Notes: generated from the sequence alone by a model not told the origin. A stretch of 64,000 nt of DNA from Caldilineae bacterium (GCA_020634555.1 JACKBK010000008.1:1-64000), one strand, 5' to 3'; positions 7,400 to 15,678 are shown, counted from the stretch's first letter. Numbers and translations are program-made.

Positions 7400-9070
7400 T
7401 CAGTTGCGCGTCAGCGTCACCGGCTGCTGGCGGATGCGGTAACTTCCTGCTTTTTCCAGCACCTGGCCAACGAACTGCTGTGGCACATCCACCAGCGTGT
7501 GGTCTTCCTGGATGCGGATCGCGCCGATGCTGCGGCCGGGGATGTCGGCGTGGTAGGCGATGGTGCCAACGACATCGTTTGGGCGAATCCCCTGAGCACG
7601 GCCGGCGCTGAGCGTCAGGCGCACCATGCCTGCTTCATGGGAGCTGTGCGAGCTGTGTTCTCGCTGGCGGCCGTTGGGTCGTTCGCGTCGTGAGTTGCGC
7701 CCGTCTTGCCGCGAGCCGTTCCTGCGTCTGGTTGCTTTCGGGTGCGGCGCGAAGACATCCTGGATCTCGGCGATGGGGCGCTGTTTTTCCTCGGATCGGG
7801 CCATCTTCAGCGCCACGGCCGCGATTTCCAGCGGATCGTGGCCAGCCTCCGCCAGTTCCATCACGATCTCCTTCTCCCGGCGACAGCGGTCGCGGCGCAG
7901 CCAGACCAGCAGCCTTTTCACCAGTTGCTCCTCACGCCGCTGCTCAATCTCCTCGACAGTTGGCAGGTCGGCGCGGGTGATGGGCTGGCGGGTGAAGCGC
8001 TCGATCCTCAGCAACCGCCAGTTCTCGTCCGGTGTGACCAGCGAGATGGCGACGCCGGCTTTTCCGGCGCGACCGGTTCGTCCGATACGGTGGACGTAGG
8101 CCTCAGTCTGCAAAGGCAGATCGTAGTTGACCACATGGGAGATGTCGTCGATGTCAAGGCCGCGGGCGGCAACATCAGTCGCCACCAGGACGGTGCTCTG
8201 GCCGCGGCGGAAACGCTGCAACACCTGTTCACGGATGTCCTGGCTCAGGTCGCCGTTGAGCGACTCGGCCGGAAAGCCGCGCAAGGTTAGTTCGCTGGCC
8301 AACTCGCCGGTGCTGGCGCGCGTGCGGGCGAAGATCAGCGCGCTGGTGACGTCCTCGACCTCGAAGATGCGTGTCAGGGCTGCCAGCTTATCTGCTTCGT
8401 GGACCAGATAGCTGCGCTGCTCAATGGCGGCCACAGTGCGCTCCTTCGGCCCAACGGACACAACCTGCGGGTTGAACATATAGGTATCGGCCAGTTGGCG
8501 GATCTCCGGCGGTATGGTGGCGGAGAAAAGCGCCGTCTGGCGGGTCGTTGGGGTCTCAGCCAGGATTGCCTCGATGTCCTCGATGAAGCCCATGCTGAGC
8601 ATCTCATCGGCCTCGTCTAGGACCACCGAGCGTAGCTCACTCAGATCCAGCGCGCCCTGGCCGATCAGATCCAGCAGGCGGCCAGGCGTGCCGACCACAA
8701 CGTCCACCCCTTTGGCGAGACGCCGCTTCTGGCGCTCGTAGGGCTGGCCGCCGTAGATCGCCAGGACGCGCATGCCCATGAGGTGGCCGAAGTCGTGGTA
8801 GGCGCGCGCGACCTGAATCGCCAACTCGCGGGTCGGCGTGACAACCAGACTCTGTACGGAGCCTGTGCCTGGTTGCATCAGTTGCAGGATGGGAAGGGCA
8901 AATGCCGCCGTCTTGCCGGTGCCGGTCTGCGCCTGGCCGATGACGTCCCGGACGGTCAGCATCAGTGGGATGACGGCGGATTGGATGGGGGTCGGTGTGG
9001 TGAAGCCGAGTTCGGCTACAGCCTGCGCCAATTCCGGACGCAGGTCCTCGAAGGAAAATTCAGTTGTCAT
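7400..9070 (-). CDS. deaD: DEAD-box ATP-dependent RNA helicase with DbpA-type RNA-binding domain
   Basis: This 556-residue helicase unwinds structured RNA using ATP, probably in ribosome assembly or mRNA turnover. The open frame reaches further upstream, but the ATG at 9070 has the Shine-Dalgarno AGGAG 5 bases before it and gives the canonical start FSFEDLRPEL leading to the Q motif. Visible motifs are AQTGTGKT (Walker A), PTRELA, TPGR, DEAD, SAT, and HRIGRTGR in the second RecA domain. After a basic Arg/Asn/Ser-rich linker, the last 75 residues (MVRLTLSAGRAQGIRPNDVV onward) form a DbpA-like RNA-binding domain, as in DeaD/CsdA and DbpA. It is monocistronic, with a promoter at 9308-9336 and a leader of about 230 bases. 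Confidence 0.92.
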   Translation of the reverse strand: MTTEFSFEDLRPELAQAVAELGFTTPTPIQSAVIPLMLTVRDVIGQAQTGTGKTAAFALPILQLMQPGTGSVQSLVVTPTRELAIQVARAYHDFGHLMGMRVLAIYGGQPYERQKRRLAKGVDVVVGTPGRLLDLIGQGALDLSELRSVVLDEADEMLSMGFIEDIEAILAETPTTRQTALFSATIPPEIRQLADTYMFNPQVVSVGPKERTVAAIEQRSYLVHEADKLAALTRIFEVEDVTSALIFARTRASTGELASELTLRGFPAESLNGDLSQDIREQVLQRFRRGQSTVLVATDVAARGLDIDDISHVVNYDLPLQTEAYVHRIGRTGRAGKAGVAISLVTPDENWRLLRIERFTRQPITRADLPTVEEIEQRREEQLVKRLLVWLRRDRCRREKEIVMELAEAGHDPLEIAAVALKMARSEEKQRPIAEIQDVFAPHPKATRRRNGSRQDGRNSRRERPNGRQREHSSHSSHEAGMVRLTLSAGRAQGIRPNDVVGTIAYHADIPGRSIGAIRIQEDHTLVDVPQQFVGQVLEKAGSYRIRQQPVTLTRN

Positions 9071-9281
9071 AAAGCTCCTGTAACGGTGGGCTGGGATTTC
9101 TCCGTACCCGATTTTGGATGAGTCTGCTGCGCTGCACGTTCCTCGCGGAGCGTGCCCCATTTTGCCTGGCAACAGCCGGCTCATCCCCGTTGCAGGAGCC
9201 TCCTGTTGCAACAAAACACCCGGCACACAGCGGCCGGGCGAACCTTCGAATGGTATCCAGTCTGGGTTCCGGGTCACAAAA

Positions 9282-9301
9282 CGATCCCCTTGCGGGGATC
9301 G
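9282..9301 (-). other. Stem-loop at predicted 5' end of the helicase mRNA
   Basis: CGATCCCC and GGGGATCG (with the loop TTGC read on the plus strand) form an 8 bp stem. It falls where the transcript should begin, given the promoter at 9308-9336. A 5' terminal hairpin of this kind often stabilises mRNA. The rest of the leader, down to the start at 9070, has further GC-rich potential stems, but no riboswitch class was recognised. Confidence 0.55.
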
Positions 9302-9307
9302 CTGAAG

Positions 9308-9336
9308 AGTGTAACACAGAGCCGGTAAAGGTGCAA
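9308..9336 (-). promoter_or_regulatory. Sigma-70-type promoter of the helicase gene
   Basis: Read on the minus strand, TTGCAC and TACACT are separated by exactly 17 bases. Transcription would start near 9300, right at the stem-loop, leaving a leader of about 230 bases before the ATG at 9070. Confidence 0.6.
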
Positions 9337-9371
9337 AAACGGAGGAGACGCAGTCTAATCAGGTGCCTAAG

Positions 9372-9456
9372 AGACTTCGGAAGTGCCAGGCAGGTAATCA
9401 GAGGAAGTTGTGTTGGTACATGCGAGTCTTGACATTACCTGGCACTTCCGAAGTCT
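9372..9456. repeat. Inverted repeat between the helicase and LLM genes
   Basis: The left arm, AGACTTCGGAAGTGCCAGG, at 9372-9391, is matched on the other side by CCTGGCACTTCCGAAGTC at 9439-9455. Both arms continue towards the centre with TAAT/ATTA, and the left arm has a 4-base insertion there. The centre is about 35 bases. No other copy was seen in the window. It may serve as a terminator for the LLM gene, which ends at 9481 on the minus strand. Confidence 0.6.
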
Positions 9457-9480
9457 GATGCTGGACCTTCCACGCCGTTG

Positions 9481-10386
9481 TCACAGCACCGTTGCAGCCA
9501 GCGCCTCCAGCCGGTCTAGGTCGTCCAGAGCTAGCCATTGCAGCATCACCCGCTGGACGCCCACACTGGCCAGCCCACCAAGTTGCTCCTGCACTTCGCC
9601 GGGCGTGCCGACGACGAGACCCTGCTCGCGCAGTTCGTCCGCGTCCCGTCCGTTCAGCACCGTGCGCAGTTCCGCCTGGTCGCGGCCGAAGACGACACCG
9701 GTCATCATCGAGCGGCGTACGGCACTCGCGGGGCGTCCCTGCTCGGCCAGCAAGCTGTCCAGCCGGGCGTTCAGTTCGGCAAAGCGGGCAGCCGGGATCA
9801 AAACTGCGTTCCACTCGTCGGCGAAACGGGCGACCAGCGGCAGGGTGCGCAGGGGACCGTTGCCGCCGATCAGCAGCGGTGGTCCGCCGGGACGTTGCGG
9901 GCGCGGCAACAGGACAGCCTCGTGTAGTTGGTAGTATTGGCCGTCGAAGCTGGCGGGCGCGTCGATTTGCAGCAGACGGCTGATCACCTCCAGCCCTTCC
10001 TCGAAACGATCCATACGGTCCGCCTGTGGTAGCAGGTCGAAGCCGAACATGGTGTGTTCGCGGTGTTGCCAACCGGCGCCTACGCCCAGTGTCAACCGGC
10101 CGCCGGACAGGTCATCCAGCTGCGCGCCGATGCGGGCTGTGAAAGCCGGATGGCGGAACGAGACCGGCGTCACCAGCGGACCGAACTCGATGCGCTGCGT
10201 GTGGCTGGCCAGCCAGGCCAGCGACAGCCAAAGCTCCAGCGACTCCTTGTCGGGCGGGCCGGCGTTGGTGAAATGGTCCGAGCGGTAGAGGCCGACAAAC
10301 CCCAGTTGTTCGACCGCGCTTGCAAGGCGTTGCCAGCGGGGCCACGTCAGGCCGTCCTGGCCTTCGATCATGATGGCGATTTCCAT
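9481..10386 (-). CDS. LLM-class (luciferase-like) flavin-dependent oxidoreductase
   Basis: This 301-residue protein has the TIM-barrel pattern of the luciferase-like/F420-dependent family. It shows an N-terminal strand (MEIAIMIEGQ), a GLYRSDHF-like segment, then GPLVTPVSFRHPAFTA and LSGGRLTLGVGAGWQHREH, which in the family lie near the FMN or F420 phosphate. PPLLIGGNGPLRTLPLVARF is another hallmark. Substrate and cofactor cannot be told from the sequence; F420 and FMN are both possible. The gene is downstream of the DeoR-type regulator on the same strand, but a roughly 100-base palindromic element separates them, so cotranscription is uncertain. Confidence 0.85.
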   Translation of the reverse strand: MEIAIMIEGQDGLTWPRWQRLASAVEQLGFVGLYRSDHFTNAGPPDKESLELWLSLAWLASHTQRIEFGPLVTPVSFRHPAFTARIGAQLDDLSGGRLTLGVGAGWQHREHTMFGFDLLPQADRMDRFEEGLEVISRLLQIDAPASFDGQYYQLHEAVLLPRPQRPGGPPLLIGGNGPLRTLPLVARFADEWNAVLIPAARFAELNARLDSLLAEQGRPASAVRRSMMTGVVFGRDQAELRTVLNGRDADELREQGLVVGTPGEVQEQLGGLASVGVQRVMLQWLALDDLDRLEALAATVL

Positions 10387-10410
10387 GGGAATACCCCTTT
10401 ATGTTTTGGC

Positions 10411-10513
10411 GTAACTGCTCAGCTGCCGAGTGGCGTCATTCCCGCGAAGGCGGGAATCCAGTCCTTGCAAACCTGGATTCCCGCCTTCGCGGGAATGACG
10501 GGTGAGTAGTTAC
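10411..10513. repeat. REPIN/MITE-like element, family B, copy 1
   Basis: This element of about 103 bp is bounded by the imperfect terminal inverted repeats GTAACTGCTC and GAGTAGTTAC. Inside are two inverted copies of the motif ATTCCCGCGAAGGCGGGAAT, separated by about 20 bases. The same architecture recurs at 30627-30731 and 58760-58864. The right terminus supplies the stop codon of the DeoR-type regulator (10510-10512). Confidence 0.85.
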
Positions 10514-12231
10514 GTTTTGGCGATGATGATCTCGATGCCCAGCTTGGTCAGGTCCAGGCGGGTGCTGGCCGGCAAGGCGTTGTCGGTGATGACCTTATGG
10601 ACGATGCCGATAGGCGCGACCTGGACCACCGATTCCTGGCCAAACTTGCTGTGGTCGGCCAGCAGGATCACCTCGCGCGCGGCGCGGATCATCGCCTGTT
10701 TGACCGTCACCTCGGCCAGGTTGGTGTGCGACAGGCCAAAGTCCAGCGAGACGCCGGTGACCGCCAGAAACAGGCGGTCGGCCCGCAACTCCCGCAACAC
10801 GGTCTCGACGGTGGGGCCGGTGAGAGTCTGGCTCTCGCGGCGCAGCAGCCCGCCGGTGGAGATGAGGGCGATGCCGGGCTGGCTGCGCAGCGTCTCCATG
10901 ACGGTCATCGCGTTGGTGATGACGGTGATATCCTGGCGGGTGCGCATGGTCTCGGCCAGGTAGGTGGTGACCTCGCCGCCGTCGATGAGGATCACATCGC
11001 CCGGTCTGACCAGCTTGCTGGCCTCGTCGGCGATGCCCAGCTTGCGCAGCGTCATCTCGTCGCGGAAATTCTCGGCTGCGTCGGCGATGGCCAGCTCGAT
11101 GCCCAGTTCGGAAGCGCGGCTTTGCATCGCGGCCGACAGGTTCTGGTACCACTCGTGCTGGCTGAACGGCACCAGAAAGCCGATCCTGGCTGGCAGGCGA
11201 GTCTCTTCTGGGGGCTGCATCGGACCAGGCACGGTGACCGTTGGCCGGCTGCCGTTGCTCTTGAGGCGCCAGCCGGCCGCACCTTTTTCGTAGACATCGG
11301 CCAGATTGTCGGCGGTCAGCACCATGTGCGGGGTCACGATCTGGGCGGGCAGATCGATGCCGTTGTATGCTGCCACCGCGGCGGCGATGCAGGCCGGTCC
11401 CACGATGTCCGGGAACATGGCAACCCCGGCTTTGAGATACCCGCCGCGCGCCAGCGCGTCGATCAGCGTGTTGCCCTCCAGTCCGAAGGTCAGCACCAAC
11501 AGCGACTCGGGGGCGATTCCCAGATCGCGGCAGGCTTGGATTGCGCCGGTCACGATGATGTCGTTGACACCGAAAATCACGTTGATCTCGGGATGCACCT
11601 GCAGGGCGTCGGTGGTGAGCTGGTAGGCCGAACGCCAGTCGGCCTGGGTGGCCAGCGAGAGCACGATCTCGCCGTCAGGCGCGGTTTCTTGCAGCCCGGC
11701 GGCAAATCCCCGGCTGCGTTCCTGGGTGTTGCTGAGGTGGTAGGTCAGGTCCAGCACCCGCGCCGGGCCGGCGAACATCTCCGCCGCATACGTTCCAGCC
11801 CAGCGGCCCATCGAACGGCCGGCCTCGAAGTTGTCCACGGCGACCAGTGTCCAGGCCCCCTGCATCGCCAGCGATTCCGCGACGATCGGAACAGCGTGTT
11901 TTTCGGCGCGCTCGGCTACGATGGCGTCGTGCTGTGGGCTGAGCGAGATGCTGATGACCACATCAACTTGCTCGATCAACGACCCGGCGCTGGTGGCGGT
12001 AGGCATTTCACCGGCTGTGTCCGTGTTGGCCTGTGTATGGGCCAACGCCGCAGGAAGCGGGGCAGCGCCACCATAGGTGCGCAACAGCCGTTCCTGGTCG
12101 TGCAGGCGTTGCAGATCACGCCGTGTGGTTACCTCCGATACGCCAAACAGTTGGCTCAACTCTCGCACCGAGAGAAAACCTCGGAGTTCGACCAACGTCA
12201 CGATTTCATCCAGACGGGTTTCTGTAGGCAT
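10510..12231 (-). CDS. Chimeric DeoR-type regulator with periplasmic-binding-protein-like domain
   Basis: This 573-residue regulator is more than twice the usual DeoR length of about 255. Residues 1-57 are a DeoR winged helix (RLDEIVTLVELRG, LFGVSEVTTRRDLQRL). Residues about 84-335 resemble a sugar-binding periplasmic-type fold entered at its second strand, with VAVDNFEAGRSMGRWAG and later FGVNDIIVTGAIQACRDLG. Residues 349-390 (RIGFLVPFSQHEWYQNLSAA onward) look like the missing first strand and helix of such a fold. From about 392 to the end is the DeoR sensor domain (GDVILIDGGEVTTYLAETM, STGGLLRRESQTLTGP, ADHSKFG). It is divergent from the sugar cluster at 12429 and probably represses it. 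The last codon lies in a mobile repeat. The domain assignment is firm; the permutation reading is inference. Confidence 0.85.
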   Translation of the reverse strand: MPTETRLDEIVTLVELRGFLSVRELSQLFGVSEVTTRRDLQRLHDQERLLRTYGGAAPLPAALAHTQANTDTAGEMPTATSAGSLIEQVDVVISISLSPQHDAIVAERAEKHAVPIVAESLAMQGAWTLVAVDNFEAGRSMGRWAGTYAAEMFAGPARVLDLTYHLSNTQERSRGFAAGLQETAPDGEIVLSLATQADWRSAYQLTTDALQVHPEINVIFGVNDIIVTGAIQACRDLGIAPESLLVLTFGLEGNTLIDALARGGYLKAGVAMFPDIVGPACIAAAVAAYNGIDLPAQIVTPHMVLTADNLADVYEKGAAGWRLKSNGSRPTVTVPGPMQPPEETRLPARIGFLVPFSQHEWYQNLSAAMQSRASELGIELAIADAAENFRDEMTLRKLGIADEASKLVRPGDVILIDGGEVTTYLAETMRTRQDITVITNAMTVMETLRSQPGIALISTGGLLRRESQTLTGPTVETVLRELRADRLFLAVTGVSLDFGLSHTNLAEVTVKQAMIRAAREVILLADHSKFGQESVVQVAPIGIVHKVITDNALPASTRLDLTKLGIEIIIAKT

Positions 12232-12245
12232 CGATGTTCCTTGGG

Positions 12246-12259
12246 TTTCGAAGTCGAAA
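12246..12259. promoter_or_regulatory. Candidate operator of the DeoR-type regulator
   Basis: TTTCG-AAGT-CGAAA is an inverted repeat of the kind bound by DeoR-family repressors. It lies between the regulator start (12231) and its promoter. A weaker relative, TTTCGAGTTTGTTCAAA, lies at about 12320-12336, just upstream of the -35 box of the cluster promoter. Assignment to this regulator is inference. Confidence 0.45.
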
Positions 12260-12270
12260 GTGACAGCATG

Positions 12271-12299
12271 ATTATACTAGATTTAACGGGCCATGTCAA
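12271..12299 (-). promoter_or_regulatory. Consensus sigma-70 promoter of the DeoR-type regulator
   Basis: On the minus strand, TTGACA (12294-12299) and TATAAT (12271-12276) are perfect consensus boxes with 17 bases between them. The leader before the ATG at 12231 is about 35 bases and includes the candidate operator at 12246-12259. Confidence 0.75.
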
Positions 12300-12340
12300 T
12301 CAAAATCGGCCATTTGTGTTTCGAGTTTGTTCAAATTGTC

Positions 12341-12369
12341 TTGACAGAGGCGCTGATTCATGCTAAACT
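12341..12369 (+). promoter_or_regulatory. Sigma-70 promoter of the sugar catabolic cluster
   Basis: TTGACA (12341-12346) and TAAACT (12364-12369) are separated by 17 bases. They lie back to back with the regulator promoter in the 197-base divergent region and read into the SDR gene at 12429. Confidence 0.7.
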
Positions 12370-12428
12370 GAGACTGTTCTTCTGCAAAGGATTGAGTCTT
12401 CTACTTCCTCTTTTTTTCAAGCATTTCG

Positions 12429-13223
12429 ATGTCCAGGATCTCAGTTGATCTAACCGGCAAGGTGGCCTTTGTTACCGGCGGTGGTAGCGGGATTGGCCGC
12501 GGGTTTGCCATGCAGATGGCCGCCTGTGGCGCGGCGGTCGCGGTGACCGATCTGGATGGCACCGCCGCAGCCGGTGTCGCCGATGAGATCGCCGCGGCGG
12601 GCGGCAATGCCGTCGGGCTGCCGGTAGACGTGGCCGACGCCGCAGCTCTGGACATGGCCGTTGCTGCCACTATCGAGCGCTTCGGCCACATCGATTTCCT
12701 CTTTGCCAACGCCGGGGTGCTTGGGCCGGCCGAGTTCGATGCGATTTCGGCGGCTGACTGGGATCTGGTGCTGGGCGTCAACGTCAAGGGCGTGGCGCTG
12801 ACCTGCCAGGCCGTGGCGTCGCACATGATGGCCCGCCGGCAGGGCCGTATCCTGACCACTGCCTCCTACAACGGCGTGCGCGCCGGTGCTCACGTCATCC
12901 CGTACCGGGTCAGCAAGGCGGCGGTGCTGATGTACACCCGCTGTCTGGCAATGGTGATGGCGCCGTACGGTGTCACCGTCAACGCGATCTGCCCCGGTGT
13001 GACGCTCACGCCGATGCAGCTGAGCTACGCCGAGGCCACAGCCGCCGAACAGGGCATCACCCGCGATGCCTATCTGGCCGACCGTGCGGCGCGCATCCCC
13101 ATGCAACAGTTCACAGACATCGAGGATCTCACCGGTCTGGCGCAGTTCTTGGTGTCCGACAGCGCCCGGCTGATCACCGGCCAGGCCATCGCCCCCGACG
13201 GCGGAGTGATGACCTCATCGTAG
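12429..13223 (+). CDS. SDR-family NAD(P)-dependent oxidoreductase
   Basis: This 264-residue classical short-chain dehydrogenase/reductase is the first gene of the sugar cluster. It shows the nucleotide-binding TGGGSGIG (about residues 18-25), NAG at the end of the fourth strand, a serine in TTASYNG, the catalytic YRVSK (Tyr-x3-Lys), and the C-terminal ITGQAIAPDGG. An acidic residue after the second strand (VTDLDG) suggests NAD rather than NADP. It probably oxidises a sugar alcohol or sugar acid. There is no clear ribosome-binding site before the ATG, whose upstream bases are pyrimidine-rich, but the start fits the family. The ferritin-like gene follows after 48 bases. Confidence 0.9.
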   Translation: MSRISVDLTGKVAFVTGGGSGIGRGFAMQMAACGAAVAVTDLDGTAAAGVADEIAAAGGNAVGLPVDVADAAALDMAVAATIERFGHIDFLFANAGVLGPAEFDAISAADWDLVLGVNVKGVALTCQAVASHMMARRQGRILTTASYNGVRAGAHVIPYRVSKAAVLMYTRCLAMVMAPYGVTVNAICPGVTLTPMQLSYAEATAAEQGITRDAYLADRAARIPMQQFTDIEDLTGLAQFLVSDSARLITGQAIAPDGGVMTSS

Positions 13224-13271
13224 GACTTTCAACAGGACTGCCAGTCCTGGATCAAGCGAGCCGAAGACAGT

Positions 13272-14567
13272 ATGCCTCCTATCTACCAATACGCAGGCCT
13301 TGACAACACCAGAACGCCGGGCTTTGGCGTCGAAGAATGTGCCGCCCGCATCCATCATCTGGCATACGTTGAGGAACGGCTGATGTTTCTCCAGGCTGCA
13401 CACATCATCAGCGTACCTGAACGGGACGTCAAGGTGCTGCTTGCCAGGTTGCAATACGAGGATTCGCAACACTCCGACATGCTCAGGAGCCGGCTGCCGG
13501 AGATGCGAGTCTCGAAGAAGAAGGCCGCCAGCGTGCCTAGTTCGCCGCTGGCGGTCCTCTTCGATGAAGCGATGCACGCCGCGAACACCGTGGAACTGCT
13601 GGCATCGCTGGTTCTCGTGTTCAAGCCCGCGCTGCTGGCAGCCTACGAGGAGTATCTGGCGACGACCAACGATCTGGCCGACTACCCGACCGTCCGCCTG
13701 CTGAAGCTGATCGTCGCGGAGGAGGCGGAAGGGCTGAGCCTGCTCACGGCGGCCTACCAGGAAGTGGCCGTGTCAACGGAGTATCAGGCGGCAGCGGAGC
13801 GCTGGGCCTTGCACCTGCAGAAAATGCTGGACGCCGCCGGTGGCGTGGATGGCAGCCAGCCAGCCGCGGAGACGGCTGTCTCGCCGCAACGGGCCGGATC
13901 GCCCTACGTGATCCCACGTGAGCTTGCCCGCGACGATGCCTTCCCGCGCGTCTGGGACTTCGTCCACGTTGAAAACGAGCAGGTCAACACCCGTCTGGCG
14001 CAGATGATCTCCACCCGGCTCAGCGAAGTCACCGTGGCCGAAGGGCTGGCGCTGGTGCTCTGCGAGACCCCCGACCAACCCTGGGCGTTCTACGCCGACC
14101 TTTCGCGCCACCTCTGGGACGAGATGCGTCACTCGCTCTTCGGCGAGGCGGCCAGCGAGGACCTGTTCGGCGACCGCGCCGCTATGCCGGTGCGCGACTT
14201 CGAAGCCCACTACCTGTTCAAGTTGACGCCGCTGGAGCTGTATGCGCTGATCGGCGTCGGCGTCGAGGCGGCACTGATGAAGTACCCGCCCGGCAAGCGC
14301 GAGGAGTTCGAGTTCTGCCGCGATGCTGCCCGCTACCCGTTGATGCGCACCTTCCAGGACTTCGACTGGGCCGACGAGGTGTTGCATGTCAACATCGCCC
14401 GCCGCCAGTTGCGGGAGTGGTACGACGGGGAACAATCCGAGCTGGTCGCACTGGCACAGCAAGGGCTGGACTTTCGCGCCTCTGTGCGTCACGAGTTTCC
14501 GCAGGAGCCGCTGCCCGACCTGGATGAGCGGCTGTATCGGCGGGCCGAACAAGATGTCCAGCTATAG
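13272..14567 (+). CDS. Ferritin-like (diiron) fold protein of unknown function
   Basis: This 431-residue helical protein has the look of two ferritin-like helical bundles. Helices carry YVEERLMFLQAAHI, QYEDSQHSDML, VAEEAEGLSLL and, later, WDEMRHSLFGEAAS. The D/E-x2-H pattern (DSQH, EMRH) with acidic residues on neighbouring helices is the usual metal-ligand arrangement of such proteins. The exact family was not recognised. It overlaps the URO-D-like gene by 14 bases, so the two are translated together. A ferritin-like protein inside a sugar catabolic operon is unusual; it could be an oxygenase or a metal or corrinoid accessory protein, but nothing proves either. Confidence 0.7.
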   Translation: MPPIYQYAGLDNTRTPGFGVEECAARIHHLAYVEERLMFLQAAHIISVPERDVKVLLARLQYEDSQHSDMLRSRLPEMRVSKKKAASVPSSPLAVLFDEAMHAANTVELLASLVLVFKPALLAAYEEYLATTNDLADYPTVRLLKLIVAEEAEGLSLLTAAYQEVAVSTEYQAAAERWALHLQKMLDAAGGVDGSQPAAETAVSPQRAGSPYVIPRELARDDAFPRVWDFVHVENEQVNTRLAQMISTRLSEVTVAEGLALVLCETPDQPWAFYADLSRHLWDEMRHSLFGEAASEDLFGDRAAMPVRDFEAHYLFKLTPLELYALIGVGVEAALMKYPPGKREEFEFCRDAARYPLMRTFQDFDWADEVLHVNIARRQLREWYDGEQSELVALAQQGLDFRASVRHEFPQEPLPDLDERLYRRAEQDVQL

Positions 14568-15678
14568 CCACCGCGAGCGGGTCCTCGCCGCGTTCAACCA
14601 CCAGGAACCCGACCGCGTTCCCATCGACCTGATGGGCAACGCGACCATGCTGCTGGACGCGACTTACATCCGGCTGCGCGACCACCTGGGTCTGGCGCCG
14701 ATCCCGCCGGTGCGTTCCGGGACAACCGCCAACTACTACGACGAGCGGATTCTTGAATACTTCGACATCGACTTCCGGCGCATTTTCCTGCCGAAGAACC
14801 CGGCTGCCCACAGCGAGGTTCTGGACGACGGGACGATCATCGACCCGTGGGGTGTCGGCTACCAGAAGGCCGGCCTGTACGTGAACATCGTCCACAACCC
14901 GCTGCACGGCGCTACCACCGTTCAGGAGGTTGAGGCGCACGCCTGGCCCAGCGCGGCGGACCTGTACAGCGTCGACGGGCTGGCCGAACAGGCACGGCGG
15001 ATGTTCGAAGAGACGGACTACGCGTTGGTGGCGCGCAATCCCATCACCTACGGCTTTCTGGACCGCGCCTGCCAGGTCATGGACATGGCCGAGTTCATGA
15101 TGGCCCTGGCGCTGTATCCCGATGTCGCGCGGGCGATCATTGCCCGCCTACTGGAGATCTACAAGGGCGTCTACGGCATGTTCCTGGACGCTGTCGGTCC
15201 GTACGTGCAGATGGTGGAGATCGGCGATGACCTGGGAACCAACAAGAGTTTGCTGATCTCGCCGGCAATGTATCGCGAGTTCATCAAACCGGCCGAGCGT
15301 GAGCTGTACGCGCTGATCCACGAAAAGGCGCCGCAGGCCGCGCTCTTCCGCCACACCGACGGCGCGGTCTTCAACGTGATCCCGGATCTGCTGGAGGTGG
15401 GCGTCAACGTGCTCAACCCGGTGCAGACATCCACGGCCGGCATGGATGCCCGCCGCCTGAAAGCCGCCTACGGCGCCGATCTGACGTTCCACGGCGCGGT
15501 CGAAGGGCTGGAGGGCGATCCGACGGTTGACCAGGTCGTGGCTATCGTCAAGGACCGCATTGATGGCCTGGCGGCCGGCGGCGGCTATGTGTTGGCCTCC
15601 TGCAACCACATGATCGACGTCAGTCCGCAGAACATCATCGCCATGTTCGACACGGCGCGCGAGTACGGGCGATATTAG
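14554..15678 (+). CDS. Uroporphyrinogen decarboxylase (URO-D) superfamily protein
   Basis: The protein has 374 residues from the ATG at 14554, which overlaps the preceding gene by 14 bases. The frame is open upstream, but only within that gene. HRERVLAAFNHQEPDRVPID is the standard N-terminus of URO-D-like proteins. A TIM-barrel pattern follows, with GDDLGTNKSLLISPAMYREF and FRHTDGAVFNVIPDLLEVGV near the end of the barrel. Such proteins include heme-pathway HemE but also many corrinoid methyltransferases (MtaA/CmuA type). No heme genes are near and the N-terminal arginine motif of true HemE is absent, so methyl transfer or another role is more likely. It may be the partner of the ferritin-like protein. 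Confidence 0.85.
   Translation: MSSYSHRERVLAAFNHQEPDRVPIDLMGNATMLLDATYIRLRDHLGLAPIPPVRSGTTANYYDERILEYFDIDFRRIFLPKNPAAHSEVLDDGTIIDPWGVGYQKAGLYVNIVHNPLHGATTVQEVEAHAWPSAADLYSVDGLAEQARRMFEETDYALVARNPITYGFLDRACQVMDMAEFMMALALYPDVARAIIARLLEIYKGVYGMFLDAVGPYVQMVEIGDDLGTNKSLLISPAMYREFIKPAERELYALIHEKAPQAALFRHTDGAVFNVIPDLLEVGVNVLNPVQTSTAGMDARRLKAAYGADLTFHGAVEGLEGDPTVDQVVAIVKDRIDGLAAGGGYVLASCNHMIDVSPQNIIAMFDTAREYGRY

Noticed and set aside
9070..9277. Helicase starting at the ATG at 9277 (69 residues longer)
   Set aside because: The added residues show no family match, and the ATG at 9070 has a good ribosome-binding site and the standard N-terminus.
10411..10513. The GTAACTACTC elements as transcription terminators only
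   Set aside because: They have terminal inverted repeats and recur in three unrelated contexts with the same full length, which favours a mobile repeat, although a terminator effect remains possible.
10597..12366. Long plus-strand frame opposite the DeoR-type regulator
   Set aside because: It lacks any domain, and the minus strand has DeoR helices and a DeoRC domain. It is a GC-rich shadow.
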